From positions 6,914,001-6,978,000 of the forward strand of contig NW_023503493.1 of the NCBI RefSeq assembly GCF_014529535.1: a DNA stretch of 64,000 nucleotides, in the 5' to 3' direction. The position numbers and the translations under genes are program-made. The notes beneath the pieces are model-generated. The model was not told the DNA's origin, did not search any database, and was given only the letters and a program-made list of their open reading frames with translations. The DNA comes from Bradysia coprophila (Eukaryota; Arthropoda; Insecta; Diptera; Sciaridae). The first letter of the stretch is position 1, and every line of letters starts with the position of its first letter. Positions 47,185-58,670 of this stretch are shown one piece after another.

Positions 47185-50120
47185 CAATATTTGCATTTAA
47201 TCTTGTGGAACAAAGTGGACAGTCGTCATTGTGTTATCGACAAAGACGACAAAAATATTGGTCTCTGCATAATGAAGCGAATGTTGAAGTATAAAGTAAA
47301 AGATTTTTCAATTTTTTATTGATCTGTTACGAACGGATATCATCAAAAATTTTGTGAATGAGGTGATCGAGGACTCATTCCCGTCCCGTCCGATGGTACA
47401 TCTGTTCTCTCTTTGTGCATATATTGTCACGAAACTTGTGTTGCGCTTTACAAAGGTATTTACCAAATTTTTTAGTATAAATAAAAACAGATAAGACTAT
47501 AGTGCATCAGTTTTGTTTTCAAGTATCGGACCAATTCTATTGATCCACAACAATACACTCCGTAAATCAGCCGTATAGACAGAACTTGCAACAGCTGGTC
47601 TTTTATTCGCTTAAAAATATTCAAAACATTTTATCCAAGTTCACTATTATCCCTAAAGTACCTAAAGAAACTGTTCATTCACGCTTATCTTAAAAATCAT
47701 TTCCATAAAACCGCACACTGTAGACTCTACAGGACGACGGTGTCCGCCAAGCTTGCGGAATGTCACAATTATTATAAATTGATTGATGGAATAAAATGCG
47801 AATTGTACATTTTAATGAAATAACTTATAGCGTAAAATGAACGCGGCGAAAGTGAGGAATATTGGTTGCGTTGGTGTTGCACTGTCCATATTCCATATTG
47901 ACAAAGTGTTGTATTGCTTTGACTTGACCAAAATTGTTGAAAAAATTTCTTTTATTCAACGAAGGGCGAACGAAACGTGTTACCGTTTATGATTCGTGAC
48001 GAAACGTTTTACCGTTTACAATCATAATGCGGACGAACAACAGGACAAAACAATGCTGATTTCGGCGTATCACGTCATCATCAGTGCACCTATGTCCTAA
48101 TGTTTTGCACGAAGACAATGGTGCAAAACATTAAGGTGAAACGATCGGTTTTAATGTTTTGCCCCATTGTCTTCGTGCAAAACATTAAAAGGAATCGATA
48201 TATTTAATCGATACCATTAAAAGATGATACCAGAAAGTAATTTGTCTTGCGATGACTATGTGCGGCCCTCCGCTTCGCTCCGGGGCAATGGGCCGGATCG
48301 CTCGGCGTGGTAAAACGCTTTTTATGTACAATCAAAGTTGGTATTCATTTCGTAAAAAGATGAATTATTTAGGGACGAACTAAACGCCTTTTTTAAACAC
48401 TAATGTGTAGGTGATTTCCTCTGACAATTATTTTTCGATATTTTGGAAGAGAATTCGGTTCTTGCTGCACCTTTGAGTAAAATTGAGTCCTGGACAATAT
48501 TACCACCCAAAACTAAACGATAATATCGTTTTGGACGATATTATCGTACAGAAAACGAAAATATTCAATAAAACAATAAAACAATAAAACGATACTATCG
48601 TCCAGACAATATTTTAGAATTTTTCAATTTAGACGATATTATCGTCCTGTATGAAAATTTTTTGGGCGATAATATCGTTTTTTTGGACGATAGTATCGTC
48701 TAAAAAACGATAATATCGTTTTTGAGACGATACTATCGTCCAAAAAACGATATTATCGTTTTTTTGGACGATACTATCGTCTAAAAACGATATTATCGTT
48801 TTTTAGATGATAGTATCGTTTTTTAGACGATAGTATCGTCCAAAAAAACGATAATATCGTTCCTGACGATATTGACGGTGTGGAAATGTCCCGCCACCGA
48901 TATTATCGTCCTGGATGAAATTTTTTTGGACGATATTATCGTTTTTCAGACGATACTATCGTCTAAAAAACGATACTATCGTCCAAAAAACGATAATATC
49001 GTTCCTGACGATATTGACCGTGTAGTTATGTCGCCTCATCAACCAAATCTATTTTCTGTTGAAAGTTGACCAAGCTAACATATTAGTATTAGTGGTGGTT
49101 GTACATTTTTCTAAAGCGATCCTATATTGGCGACTAGAAAATCACTATAAACTGTCAAAGTGAAATAGTGTATACATGCAATAATTACAACATAAAGTTA
49201 AACGGTAAAGACAACGCACTCCAAGAACAGACACAAGAACAGGTTTTTTTTAACGGTCAAAAAGCCTCTTATTTTGGTCCCCGCAGTGGTAGTATACCAA
49301 CATAAAAAGTTAAATATGAAAAATTCTGACTACAGCGTCGTTTAGGCAAATTATTTTAAATTTGTTCTGGTGTCTTCTTTGGAGTGCGTTGGTAAAGACT
49401 AATGGAACTATAATGACTTTTCGATAGTTTTCATAAAACCAGCAAACATTGAAAATCTCTTCAAAACTACCACCTTATTGGTAAAGGGTGATCTCGACTA
49501 TGCTTACATTTCCATTACTTTTGGGAAAAACGCGCTCTAAAAATGCAAATCTTTATGATTCTCATTCTGCGACTTTGTTACCTGCAGGGTTAATGAAAGT
49601 AAACGAACCATTCACTAATGAATGGTTTTTTCCAGAAAATAAATAAGAACGAAGGCAATAATAGCCAAGACATGTAGCCTGATCAGATAGGTTTTTGGTT
49701 AAATATGAGTGTAATAGTTCAATTCCAGTCAGTTTAATTTTGTCCTTTGAAGACACAACTAGTAGAACATTGCCGTTAAAATATTCACGTGACATAGTTG
49801 CAGCGAAAATAGACTTGAAAAGTGTTGGTGAGCTGATTAATGTAAAGCAAAATAGAAGTCTTTATTTAAGTCACAAAAAGTAGTGTTTAACGCCACGAAT
49901 TAATATAAGAAATTTTATTTTGAGACGAACTTTTATCAACATCCAGAAAAACATTCTTTCTTTGTGACAAAGTTCACATCTCATAAATTTCAAGTGACTG
50001 TACATTGTACTACGCCAAAAAACAAGTGCTATAACGAACAAATAGAACGAAGAAATAGAAAAATTATTTTGAAAATCAGTGACCAAAGTACAATTTAAAC
50101 AAAAACGAAAAAGTCTAAAA
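47185..50120. other. Middle of duplication copy B
   Basis: Repeats the noncoding DNA of copy A: the hairpin at 48098-48190, the inverted GC-rich piece, the palindrome block, then the flank of the zinc-finger gene including the exon-like frame at 49695-49883. Nothing else is recognised. Confidence 0.5.
48263..49039. mobile_element. Palindrome array, copy B (shorter, partly inverted)
   Basis: 48263-48545 is the reverse complement of about 42480-42755 in copy A (GC-rich piece, then CTTTGAGTAAAATTGAGTCC). The array of ACGATA-N-TATCGT units follows to 49020. It keeps both element ends in series: CCTGACGATATTGACGG with GGAAATGTCCCGCCACC, and farther right CGTGTAGTTATGTCGCCTCATC at 49017-49039, the inverse of the end seen at 43312 in copy A. 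Confidence 0.75.
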
Positions 50121-50600
50121 ATGTGGAATGCCATAGTCGATAGTATTTTGAGTGATTTGGTTGTAGACAGTTCCACTGAATATTTTCAGGCGAAATCTTT
50201 GAGAGTCGATTGGTACAGATGCACGATCTGCAATTTTGGTATCTATCTTGCGGACGAACGAATAAAACATAGTGTGTGGAATCATCCAGATATGCCCATA
50301 GATGATGACACCTACGAACTCTACGATATGGGTAGCAGTGAACATTTTGTAGAAGAAACCACGCCCGACAATTGGTACAAGTGCAGCGTATGCAATGAAT
50401 ACTCTCCAGATGACGAGTTTGATAGCCATCTTGAGCAACACCATCCTGATTTGGAATTCGTCGTTTACGAGTCCTTGCATATGGACAGAAACGATAATCC
50501 GAACCGACTGTACGAATGTAAGGTCTGCAATCTGTATGTGACGGATTTGAATAACCACCGTATGGCGTGTCTTCCTGAAGATTCTGCAATAAAACATTGA
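50121..50600 (+). CDS. Small C2H2 zinc-finger protein, copy B
   Basis: 159 residues, paralogue of the gene at 44925-45410. The first 25 codons are identical in DNA. Over the following ~130 codons I count 24 that differ, of which 23 change the amino acid and one is silent. All zinc-binding Cys and His of fingers 1 and 2 are kept; in finger 3 the last His becomes Leu (ACLP for ACHP). The C-terminus differs by a small indel (EDSAIKH). The frame stays open despite these changes, so it does not look like a drifting pseudogene. Function unknown. Confidence 0.55.
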   Translation: MWNAIVDSILSDLVVDSSTEYFQAKSLRVDWYRCTICNFGIYLADERIKHSVWNHPDMPIDDDTYELYDMGSSEHFVEETTPDNWYKCSVCNEYSPDDEFDSHLEQHHPDLEFVVYESLHMDRNDNPNRLYECKVCNLYVTDLNNHRMACLPEDSAIKH

Positions 50601-51226
50601 AACCAAGTACCTGCATGATAGAAAACACGACGAAATATTGTCTGGTTGTTTGAAGTAAAACGTTAACTTTGTATTGGATCAATATATGTTAAATTAAAAA
50701 GAAATTTTGAAAATGGTGGAAAGTTAGAGCTTAAAAAGATGAGTGTCGTAATGTAAGGAATGTAAATGTAAAAATAAATGATTTTTCAATAAAATAAATT
50801 TTGTAGCAAATCGTTTCGTATTTTTTGTTCTTTCTCATCAGCGCTTAGCGCGTTCCAATCGGTATACAAACACACATCCGCATTCCGTGGCTGATTATAC
50901 CGATGCCATATTTCCATTGCGCTGGATAAAACTAGCGCTTCAAAATCAACAATGGACTATGTGAAACTAAAGTGACACCTTTCAAATTTCCGCTTAAATA
51001 AACTTGTTTCACCGAAACAGCGCTTCGAGGTATTTTGTTTGCATCAAAGCTCTCCAAGTTTTGCCCTAGCACATCTTAGACTCATAACGCTCATAACATA
51101 CGATACTTACAAATGTTGAGTCAGATTGCGTTCAACCCTTAAATTAGCGTAACTTGTCTAATAACATAGTAAAAATAAAACTTTTAGTGTAGTATCGAGG
51201 TATAGCCCGATCATTTGAAAAAAAAA

Positions 51227-52450
51227 CATAGCTAACGCCGACCCGTACGAAACACCTATTCGTATCAAAATCCTTTAATGTGAAACTCTTCATTTCTCTT
51301 ACTTCATTTTCTTCTCTGCTGAAAAACTATTCTTCCTTTAAAATCACTTACATTATCCACTCTTTGCCTTGTTATCATATACAATTGAATTGCCGGAGGC
51401 AATATAGACAGCCCCGTACGAAGTCAAATTTCATAAATTCCTATTTAAACAGCTATATACCGCTATATTTACCTATATTTCACTGTAAATAAACATTTCA
51501 CAGAGGAATATGCTATTATATAGCTCTATATGCCTGTATATAGGTCAATATAGCTGTATATAGGTATATATAGATGTCCATATATGGAATCCCTGAAACC
51601 CCTCACACTTAACACATTATTTCCATGTTAACAGAAACTCTCTAAGCATCATTTTTCCCACTTTATATCACTTTTAATAAAATCCAATATGGCCGCCGGC
51701 AGCCATTTTGTTAGGAAACCGAAAATAGTACCGACGCTTTACATTCGTCAATACCTTTCAAACAAAAAAAAAATCATGAAATTCGGTCAAAATTTACTCG
51801 AGATATTGACAAAATACTCCACGTTCACTGTACGGCCGAGTAGCCAGATAAGAGCTCACTCCAAGAGACCTAGCTCACGCTCCGGAGAACATAATTTAAA
51901 AAAAAAATTTTCCCTGAATACCTATCTAATAAAGCTAAAACAGACGAAATATGTTCAAATGTGGCCGACCTACAAGCAAAAACTGCTTGCCGCCCTGTGC
52001 CTGTTTCACACCAAGGGGTCTAACTCACAAGTCGGTCATCCGATTTCCATAAACTTTTTTTTTGTCGATCGGTATTGTAAATATCTTTCATTCGATGTAT
52101 CATTTACGAGTATAGCGTTTAAATGTCCGGAGATATCTTCGAAAAACCGTAAAGCACTTATTGGGCCCCAGCTCAGGAGGGGTCGATCCAAAATCACTCA
52201 TCTTCGAACTTAGCCTGTCTTTTGACATTACCAAACGGGGAAAAAAAGAATTTTCAAAATCGGATGCGTTTTACTCAAGTTATCGTGCAGACAGACAGAC
52301 GGACGGACGGACAGACGGACAATTTTTTTCTTGCTGATTTGGCATCTCTGGACAACCACAATAGGTTTCCCCTTACTCAGGGAGTCCAATTCGACGTGTT
52401 ACAAACGTATGCGTAAACCTATAAGACCCCAGTACTTCGTACGGGTCTAA
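51227..52450 (+). mobile_element. 1.2-kb repeated element, copy 3 (subfamily A), inserted in copy B
   Basis: Same structure as the copies at 2439 and 14901. It starts ACATAGCTAACGCCGACCCG and ends CGTACGGGTCT. The matching region of copy A (about 46150-46205) has no insert, so the element most likely arrived after the tandem duplication. About 20 bases of the left flank do not align well with copy A, so the exact target duplication is unclear. Confidence 0.75.
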
Positions 52451-52898
52451 AAACGAATTTCGCAAAAAAATATCTTAGAACCCAATTTTTCTACACAATA
52501 AGTTCTTTGGGTATTTTTGTTCGCGCCTGTTCCTGTTGTTCCTAACTTATGTCAAAAGGTTTTTTTTTAGCGAATTCGATTCCAGACCTCGCCACCTCTT
52601 ATATGTTAGGAAAGTAACTATTTTTGACTCTTATAATTTAAAAGACTAATTCACAACGCACATGACCACATTACAGACATTAAAGAAATGAACAACGATA
52701 CCGATTCCGATGACGGTATTAGAGCTATAAACACTATTTGAGACCTGATACACACCAGTGGTGTTGGGACCTCATCAGCTGATCTACTGTTCACGATTTT
52801 GCTCTATTAAGTTTACAACTGAGCCACAACAAAATATTATTTTTAGAAGATGCGTGATGTAAACTTTAAATAAACAAAAAACATAATTAATGGTGTGC

Positions 52899-53177
52899 AG
52901 AATCAACTGACCATTGAGTCGTAACTAATACACAAATAATTATCTCCATTTCAACGATCTGTACACTTTTCTCTGTAATTTTTATTCGACTTAAATGACT
53001 TGCGACATAAAAAAATGAGTCGAAAAGGCGTGCACTTCCAAACCGTATACTCATCGATATCCGGCGCGAGAACTAATTAACACTTTTTCGATTTCTATAT
53101 ATAAAAGTCGTTTAGCAGGGAAAAACATTTTCAATCCGCAATCTAATGCGTGTGATCTGTGTTGCCAGTGAAATAAA
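52899..53177 (+). promoter_or_regulatory. OBP promoter with TATA box
   Basis: TATATATAAAAG near 53097 lies about 75 bp upstream of the ATG at 53178, with no other ATG-led frame between. This is a sharp, TATA-type promoter as expected for a strongly and tissue-specifically expressed secreted protein. Confidence 0.6.
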
Positions 53178-56100
53178 ATGGTTTTCGTTTACGTTTCTAT
53201 TTTATTCGGTTTCCTGACGGTTTCTGCACACAAAAGTGATACAGTAAGGACTCAAATCAGTAAATCAAAATATTTTTCCATCAACTTGACGAACTGAGTA
53301 ACACTAAGACCGCGGGAAATTAGTACATTAAGGTGAATATACCGAGAATTAATACTCTTCTGTATATTGCACAAACACGAGTGTAACGAGTGTACGTGTA
53401 ATATACAGAAGAGTATTAGTGCGTGGTATATTCACCGCTACCTTATAATGTTTTATTGTATTGCGGAAACGATCAACTTATCGATATATTAATGTAGGAT
53501 ATATTTACCTAGATAAATAATAATGACGTCATATCAATGGAATAATTGAGAGAAATAATGTTTGGTATAATACTCCGAAAAACAGTGTTTAATGTCGATA
53601 TATACACCGCAATGCAAGTTCATTACATGAGGGATCAATTTTTTGATACGAGCCGAACTTATAAGTGTGGTTATAGGCAACAAGCTTTGGAAACGGTTAT
53701 TTTGACAAGTGTAGAGTTTGCATATCCGAGCCGAAGGCGAGGTATGCAACTACACGAGTCAAAATAACCGTTTACAAAGCGAGTTGCTTAAAACCACACG
53801 AGTGAGTTCGCGAGTTCACAAAATTGATTCCGAGTGTAATGAACTACCAAGCAGCATCCAATGTATGCTGTTTTATTGCCTATTCACCCGGAATATTGTT
53901 GTTACGAGGACATTTTCCCACCCAAGGACCTGAGAGTTCAAAACCAAAAGTGTTCCTGGTCCAGTAGACAACTGGCAGACTCTAGAATATCAAAAGATTA
54001 TTCTAAATTAATGTACAATTTCACAACGTATATGTCGCGCTATTTCATTCACTGCCAGACTAATAATAAACATAAAAAATACCGATAGCACAAAACCAAC
54101 AAAAACATTAATCCTGAAAGCATCACTGACAACACTACTGTTTTGGTGACATGTTGACAAACTACTTCGACTGTTTTGTTTTTGTGAAGTGCTAGATTCA
54201 TATTTTGCGTAATATTTGTCGATTTTGGTGGTGTTACAATAAATTTTGCTGTGAAGTGAAGTGAGTACATGATAATAAAAGTAAAAGTGTTGAGTGTTTT
54301 TGAAAATACAATCGCTAAGCCGAACTGGTGTGCATATACCATTTATACCCATTTGGAATTGTATGTGACCAGCTGGTGCAAAATAACGTATGCACACCAG
54401 TTCGGTTTAGCGATTGTAAGTGAAAAATGCAAAAATTAAAATTGGCTATAGACAAAATGGCCGTCACTTTTATTTTTGTGCTTTTAATTTTTATTTTTTC
54501 GAAAGTTTTTAATGAATTTTCTTAGATCGGTGTGCACTTAATTCAAGTGACAAAGTTTGTGATATCAAAACTATAATAACATCACTTGTGATGTAATGAA
54601 AAAGTTCTCACATGTAACGACCGCTTTCCGCGGGTGGGAAATGTACGTGTAACAATAATAGTATGTTACTATTTTTCTTCCTGGAGTACCAAAGTCACAT
54701 TCCGAACAAAACATAACAACAAAACTGAACAACATACCGGTGCAAAAGCATTCCATATTAATGCCGAAAGTAATCCGTATGAATGCCTAAAGAAGTCCGT
54801 TCCGTGTGCATGTATTCTCACAAATGTCGAAAAATAAGCAATCTGTAGGAATGCCGAAAGACATCCGAATGAATGCCGAAAGCAGTCCGTAAGAATGCTG
54901 AAAGCAATCCTTATGAATGCATTGTCACAAAACACTAAAAACATTACATTCGCGTACATACAACAACTTGACACATTTGGGAAAGAATAAAGATAGGATC
55001 GAAAATGACATAAGCGGGAATGAAAATTGAGAGAAAATAGTAGGGGAGAATGTTGCTCTTTCGGTACTAAATTTGGTGAGTGAATGTGACGGTTTTGGTA
55101 CTACAGGAAGAAAAAGTCATTACGTCACTGACATGAGCGTTAAAACTATGAGCTATTTTTGTGATTTTTAGCCCCGTACGAAGTACGAAGGGGCTTATAG
55201 GATTACGGTGCCGTGTGTAATTGATGGAATTCGAAGCAGGCGGTAAGGGCAAAGTGTTTGCCTATGTTCATAGATGACGAATCCGCAATAAAAATTTTGT
55301 CTGTCCGTCTGTCCTTCTGTCCGTCTGTCCTTCTGTCCGTCTGTCCGTCTGTCCTTCTGTCCGTCTGTCACGTCGATATCTTGAGTAAATCAAATCCTAT
55401 TTCAAAAAATTTTTTTTTCCCTGAAAGGTAGCTGAAATTGTGAGGCTAAGTTCGAAGATGGGCGATTTTGGGTCGGCCCTTCGTGAGTTAGGGCCACCTA
55501 AGTGATTTAAGGTCTTTTGGTGATATTTATGGCAAAATAAACGATGGAAATGTAAATGACACGGCAAATGATAGGTATTGTCAATACCAATCCAGGAAAA
55601 AAAAGTTTTTTAAAATCGGGTGAGTGGACCGTGAGTTAGGGCCTTAGAAGTGAAAAGCTACTAGGGCCCTATGTGTATTTTACATAGAACTCGAGTAAAT
55701 TTCATACGTTTTTCGTAATTTTTGTTTCATTTGGAAGGTAATCAAAGGCCGAATAGAATGTTGTTGAAAAAAAATTAAATTTGGGTCCTAGGCCTAAGGC
55801 CGCTACTAGGGCCCTATGTGTATTTTATATACAACTCGAGCAAATTTCATCCGTTTTTCGTAATTTTTGTTTCATTTGGAAGGTAATCGAAGGCCGAATA
55901 GAATGTAGTTGAAAAAAAATTTAAATTTGGGTCCTCGGACTGAGGCCGCTACTAGGCCCTTCAAAAAAATAAAATTTTTAGGGCGATTTGAAATTTTTGT
56001 TTCATTTGAAAGGAACGTCGTACGGGGCTTCGTAATTGCGCTATGCGCAATTTGTAAGATGCACACATTACATAATAATTTTACTTTAACTACATTAACC

Positions 56101-56892
56101 GGCGCAATAGGCTTACGGTTAAAGTAGGGTGACAGACGCACTAGGGTCACGTACGCAATAGATATACGGGTTTGTACGGGGCTCAGTCGCAGCAAACGCT
56201 CCAACTGTTCTGATGGCTCGTTTTTCTCAATATTTTCCTAAATTTTTCGCAATTTATCTTCATTATCCCAGAAACCTTTTCGGTTAAATTGGAGAAAATC
56301 TAGAAAATGTGGGAAAATTCAAGAAAATATTTTTCCAAAAATGGTCCCTGGTTAAAACTCATTACACGGGGTTTAGTTGGTAAAATAACTTACGTAATAA
56401 TTTGGAACTTTGTATTTTGCCTTGTGTGGTTGCATCTCTCGTCTTCGACTCGAGTCACATTTGGCAAAATATAACGTTCCGACAATTTTTTGATGGATTT
56501 GGCAGTTTCCCCCCATGGAGAAAGTAAGAAAACATTATGACATCGACTACTACGTGAAAACATGCTACGAAAGAACTGGAGCTGATTGGAATGAATTACA
56601 CGAATTCGAAATTACTACGGATCTGGAACATGTTCCAAATAGTCATTCAATCAAGTTGTTCTTTCGTTGTTTTGGTGAAGTTAGTGAATCGGTAGATACA
56701 AAGTCGAATAAATTGAATTTCTCGAAATTTTTGGATCATTGGGCGGATTTGACGCAGGCCGAGCAGGAAATTTACTTGAAAATGGGCAAGGGATGTATCA
56801 GACGTGCAAAGAGCATAACCGATCGCCTTGAATTTTCGTATTCGATTACGCTTTGTGCTAAACAAAATGACAATGAGGTAAATTTGAAATAA
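53178..56892 (+). CDS. Minus-C odorant-binding protein
   Basis: Two exons: 53178-53243 (signal peptide MVFVYVSILFGFLTVSA plus HKSDT, then GTAAGG) and 56506-56892 (after TTTGGCAG), phase 0, 150 residues. The mature part has four cysteines: KTCYERT, FFRCFGE, KGCIRR and ITLCAK. Their spacing and helices fit the PBP/GOBP fold with C2 and C5 missing (the C2 and C5 positions are leucine), the definition of minus-C OBPs. Such proteins carry hydrophobic odorants or other small ligands in sensillar lymph or secretions. The last codons may differ if GAG-GTAAAT at 56877 is used as a donor. The 3.3-kb intron holds several foldbacks and element copy 5. The joining of the two exons is inferred from phase, signal peptide and promoter. 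Confidence 0.7.
53330..53443. repeat. Foldback in OBP intron
   Basis: AAGGTGAATATACC pairs with GGTATATTCACC (then CTACCTT), and AATACTCTTCTGTATATT pairs with AATATACAGAAGAGTATT. About 114 bp in all, with a GAGTGTAACGAGTGTACG loop. Confidence 0.8.
53618..53846. repeat. Nested foldback in OBP intron
   Basis: The outer ends GTTCATTACA and TGTAATGAAC pair. Inside, AAACGGTTATTTTGAC pairs with GTCAAAATAACCGTTT, and the core again pairs TTTGCATA with TATGCAAC around CCGAGCCGAAGGCGAGG. The layered design resembles the block at 34365-34655. Confidence 0.75.
54309..54416. repeat. Foldback, 108 bp
   Basis: CAATCGCTAAGCCGAACTGG pairs with CCAGTTCGGTTTAGCGATTG with one mismatch, and the pairing continues inward (TGTGCATA / TATGCACA). 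MITE-like. Confidence 0.8.
54760..54920. repeat. 22-bp minisatellite
   Basis: Five to six diverged tandem copies of AATGCCGAAAGCAATCCGTATG-type units, the second interrupted by a longer insert. Inside the OBP intron. Confidence 0.75.
55168..56227 (-). mobile_element. Repeated element, copy 5 (subfamily B)
   Basis: Opens TTAGCCCCGTACGAAGTACG, has an expanded CCGTCTGTCC microsatellite, and ends GTACGGGGCTCAGTCGCAG as in copy 4. It holds an internal direct duplication of about 135 bp (55657-55795 and 55796-55930, each with CTACTAGGGCCCTATGTG). It lies inside the OBP intron. Confidence 0.7.
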
Positions 56893-57802
56893 GAAAGTAC
56901 TCAATGTCTGAGTGCTTGCTGGTACAATTGCTTTTCTTTTCGAATTTTCAGCATTTTCATCTTTTCTATTGACAGTCAGTCAACACCCAATTGCCGAATT
57001 TTGTATGTTGCGTTGACCCAATAAATTACCGAATTTTGAGTGCAAGTTCGTTTTTTATATTTTCTTCGTCTTTTGAAATTGTGGAAATTTTGATACACCC
57101 TGATCAGTCACAATTTCATTCAAATTTGAATAATTGGAAATATTGGTACAAATTGTTGCTAAATGGACTGGATTCCAATCAAATCCACTGAAGAAGTGGA
57201 TTTCTATATAGAAATCAGGACATCTCAAAAGAAAATCAACGGATACACTGTGGACATGAAAATTCGGTTGACTTTCCAATTTCAACTACTCTTGACTCTT
57301 TTTTATGGGACGTATTTGCTAGAACACTCCGCCAAATTGATCAAGGTTCTAAAAGAATTTGGCAACCAAATTTTAACGGTCCAGTGTAAATTTTAAGTGC
57401 ACGGGACGTCGGGAAATTTAGACATGAATTTTCTTCAGCTGTTTGTCAGCTGATCCACTCACACAAACAAAAGTGCTTACACATCTTTATACGGTTTTAA
57501 CACTACCACGCGCATGCGTGTAACATTTTCACACACAATTTCACAATTTTTTTTTTGTATGAGTGAACCAGCTGATAGCTGAAACAAATTCATGACTAAA
57601 TTTCACTAACGTACACTGCACTACTTACATTTTTGAAAAGTGTGGGTAACTACCGCCAATTTCATATTTTGAACTCCATCTTGTTGAAATGTCAAATCTG
57701 TCAAACACACTGTCACACGCACGTGTCATAACAAACGAGCTACCGATTGTTAGCTGAGTGCACAGTTTAGTTGTTTCGTGCTTTAATTTACTACAAATAG
57801 AG
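56893..57802. other. Intergenic OBP-EMG1
   Basis: No gene is recognised; the open frame at 57163-57396 looks like chance. The right end must contain the EMG1 promoter and 5' UTR. Confidence 0.45.
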
Positions 57803-58670
57803 ATGGGAAAAGGAAAAAAACGTAAGCTCGAGAGCACCCAGGACAGCAAAGGCAAAGACGAGAATGTATTCAATTTGCCGGCCAAACATTTAGCAAAAAG
57901 TCACATCAGTTCGCACGAGAAACGATTGATTGTTGTTCTGGATGGGGCACAACTGGAAACGGTGAAGGTAAATTTTACGATGAGCATCAAACATCAATTG
58001 ATGAATCAGAGTTGATTAAGATAGGATTGAATTGTAGGTGGGAAATTTATTCGAACTGTTGAACTGTGACGATCACATGAACATTTTGCGGAAAAATGGT
58101 CGCGATCCGGGTACCTGTCGTCCGGACATTACACATCAGTCGCTGTTGATGCTATTCGATTCGCCATTGAATCGGGCTGGTTTGCTGCAAGTGTACATTC
58201 ATACCGCCAAAAATGTACTGATCGAAATCAATCCACAAACTCGAATTCCGAGAACATTAAAACGGTTCGGAGGCTTGATGGGTATGTTTCAATGCATGGA
58301 ATGTGTTTAAAACATTCAGAAGTAAAATAATTCCGAAAAATTTTCAGTACAACTCCTTCATAAAATGAGCGTCCGTGCCACCGACAGCAACACCAAATTG
58401 ATGAAAGTCATCAAAAATCCAATAACCGACCATCTGCCCGTCGGTTGCAAGAAGTACGTGATGTCGTTCACCGGTAAACTGACAACATGCAAAGAACTGG
58501 TGCCGAAAGAAGAGGAACCAATTGCTCTGGTGATCGGTGCATTTGCTCACGGAAATGTTTCAACGGACTATACGGAAGGCGCGTTTTCTATAAGCAATTA
58601 TCCATTGTCAGCCGCACTGGCATGCAGTAAACTTTGTAATGCATTCGAGGAGGTGTGGGGAATCGTTTAA
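57803..58670 (+). CDS. EMG1: EMG1/NEP1, 18S rRNA pseudouridine N1-methyltransferase
   Basis: Exons 57803-57967, 58038-58281 and 58348-58670 give 243 residues (human 244). A basic N-terminus ([10 protein letters not shown]) is followed by the SPOUT-type methyltransferase fold. [17 protein letters not shown], then [59 protein letters not shown] and [13 protein letters not shown] are all hallmark blocks. It methylates N1 of a hypermodified pseudouridine in 18S rRNA using SAM and is needed for small-subunit biogenesis in the nucleolus. The gene ends 397 bp before the convergent NPRL2 stop. Confidence 0.98.

Larger units (their letters stand above)
46723..52898 (+). repeat. Tandem duplication, copy B
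   Basis: Begins at the homologous TTTGCATTTTTACCG of P450 exon 3 and ends TTAATGGTGTGCA. Compared with copy A it lacks most of 40920-42700 (including the 41.2-kb repeat and the 41.4-kb foldback), carries part of the palindrome block in inverted orientation, and has gained a 1.2-kb element at 51227-52450. Confidence 0.92.
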
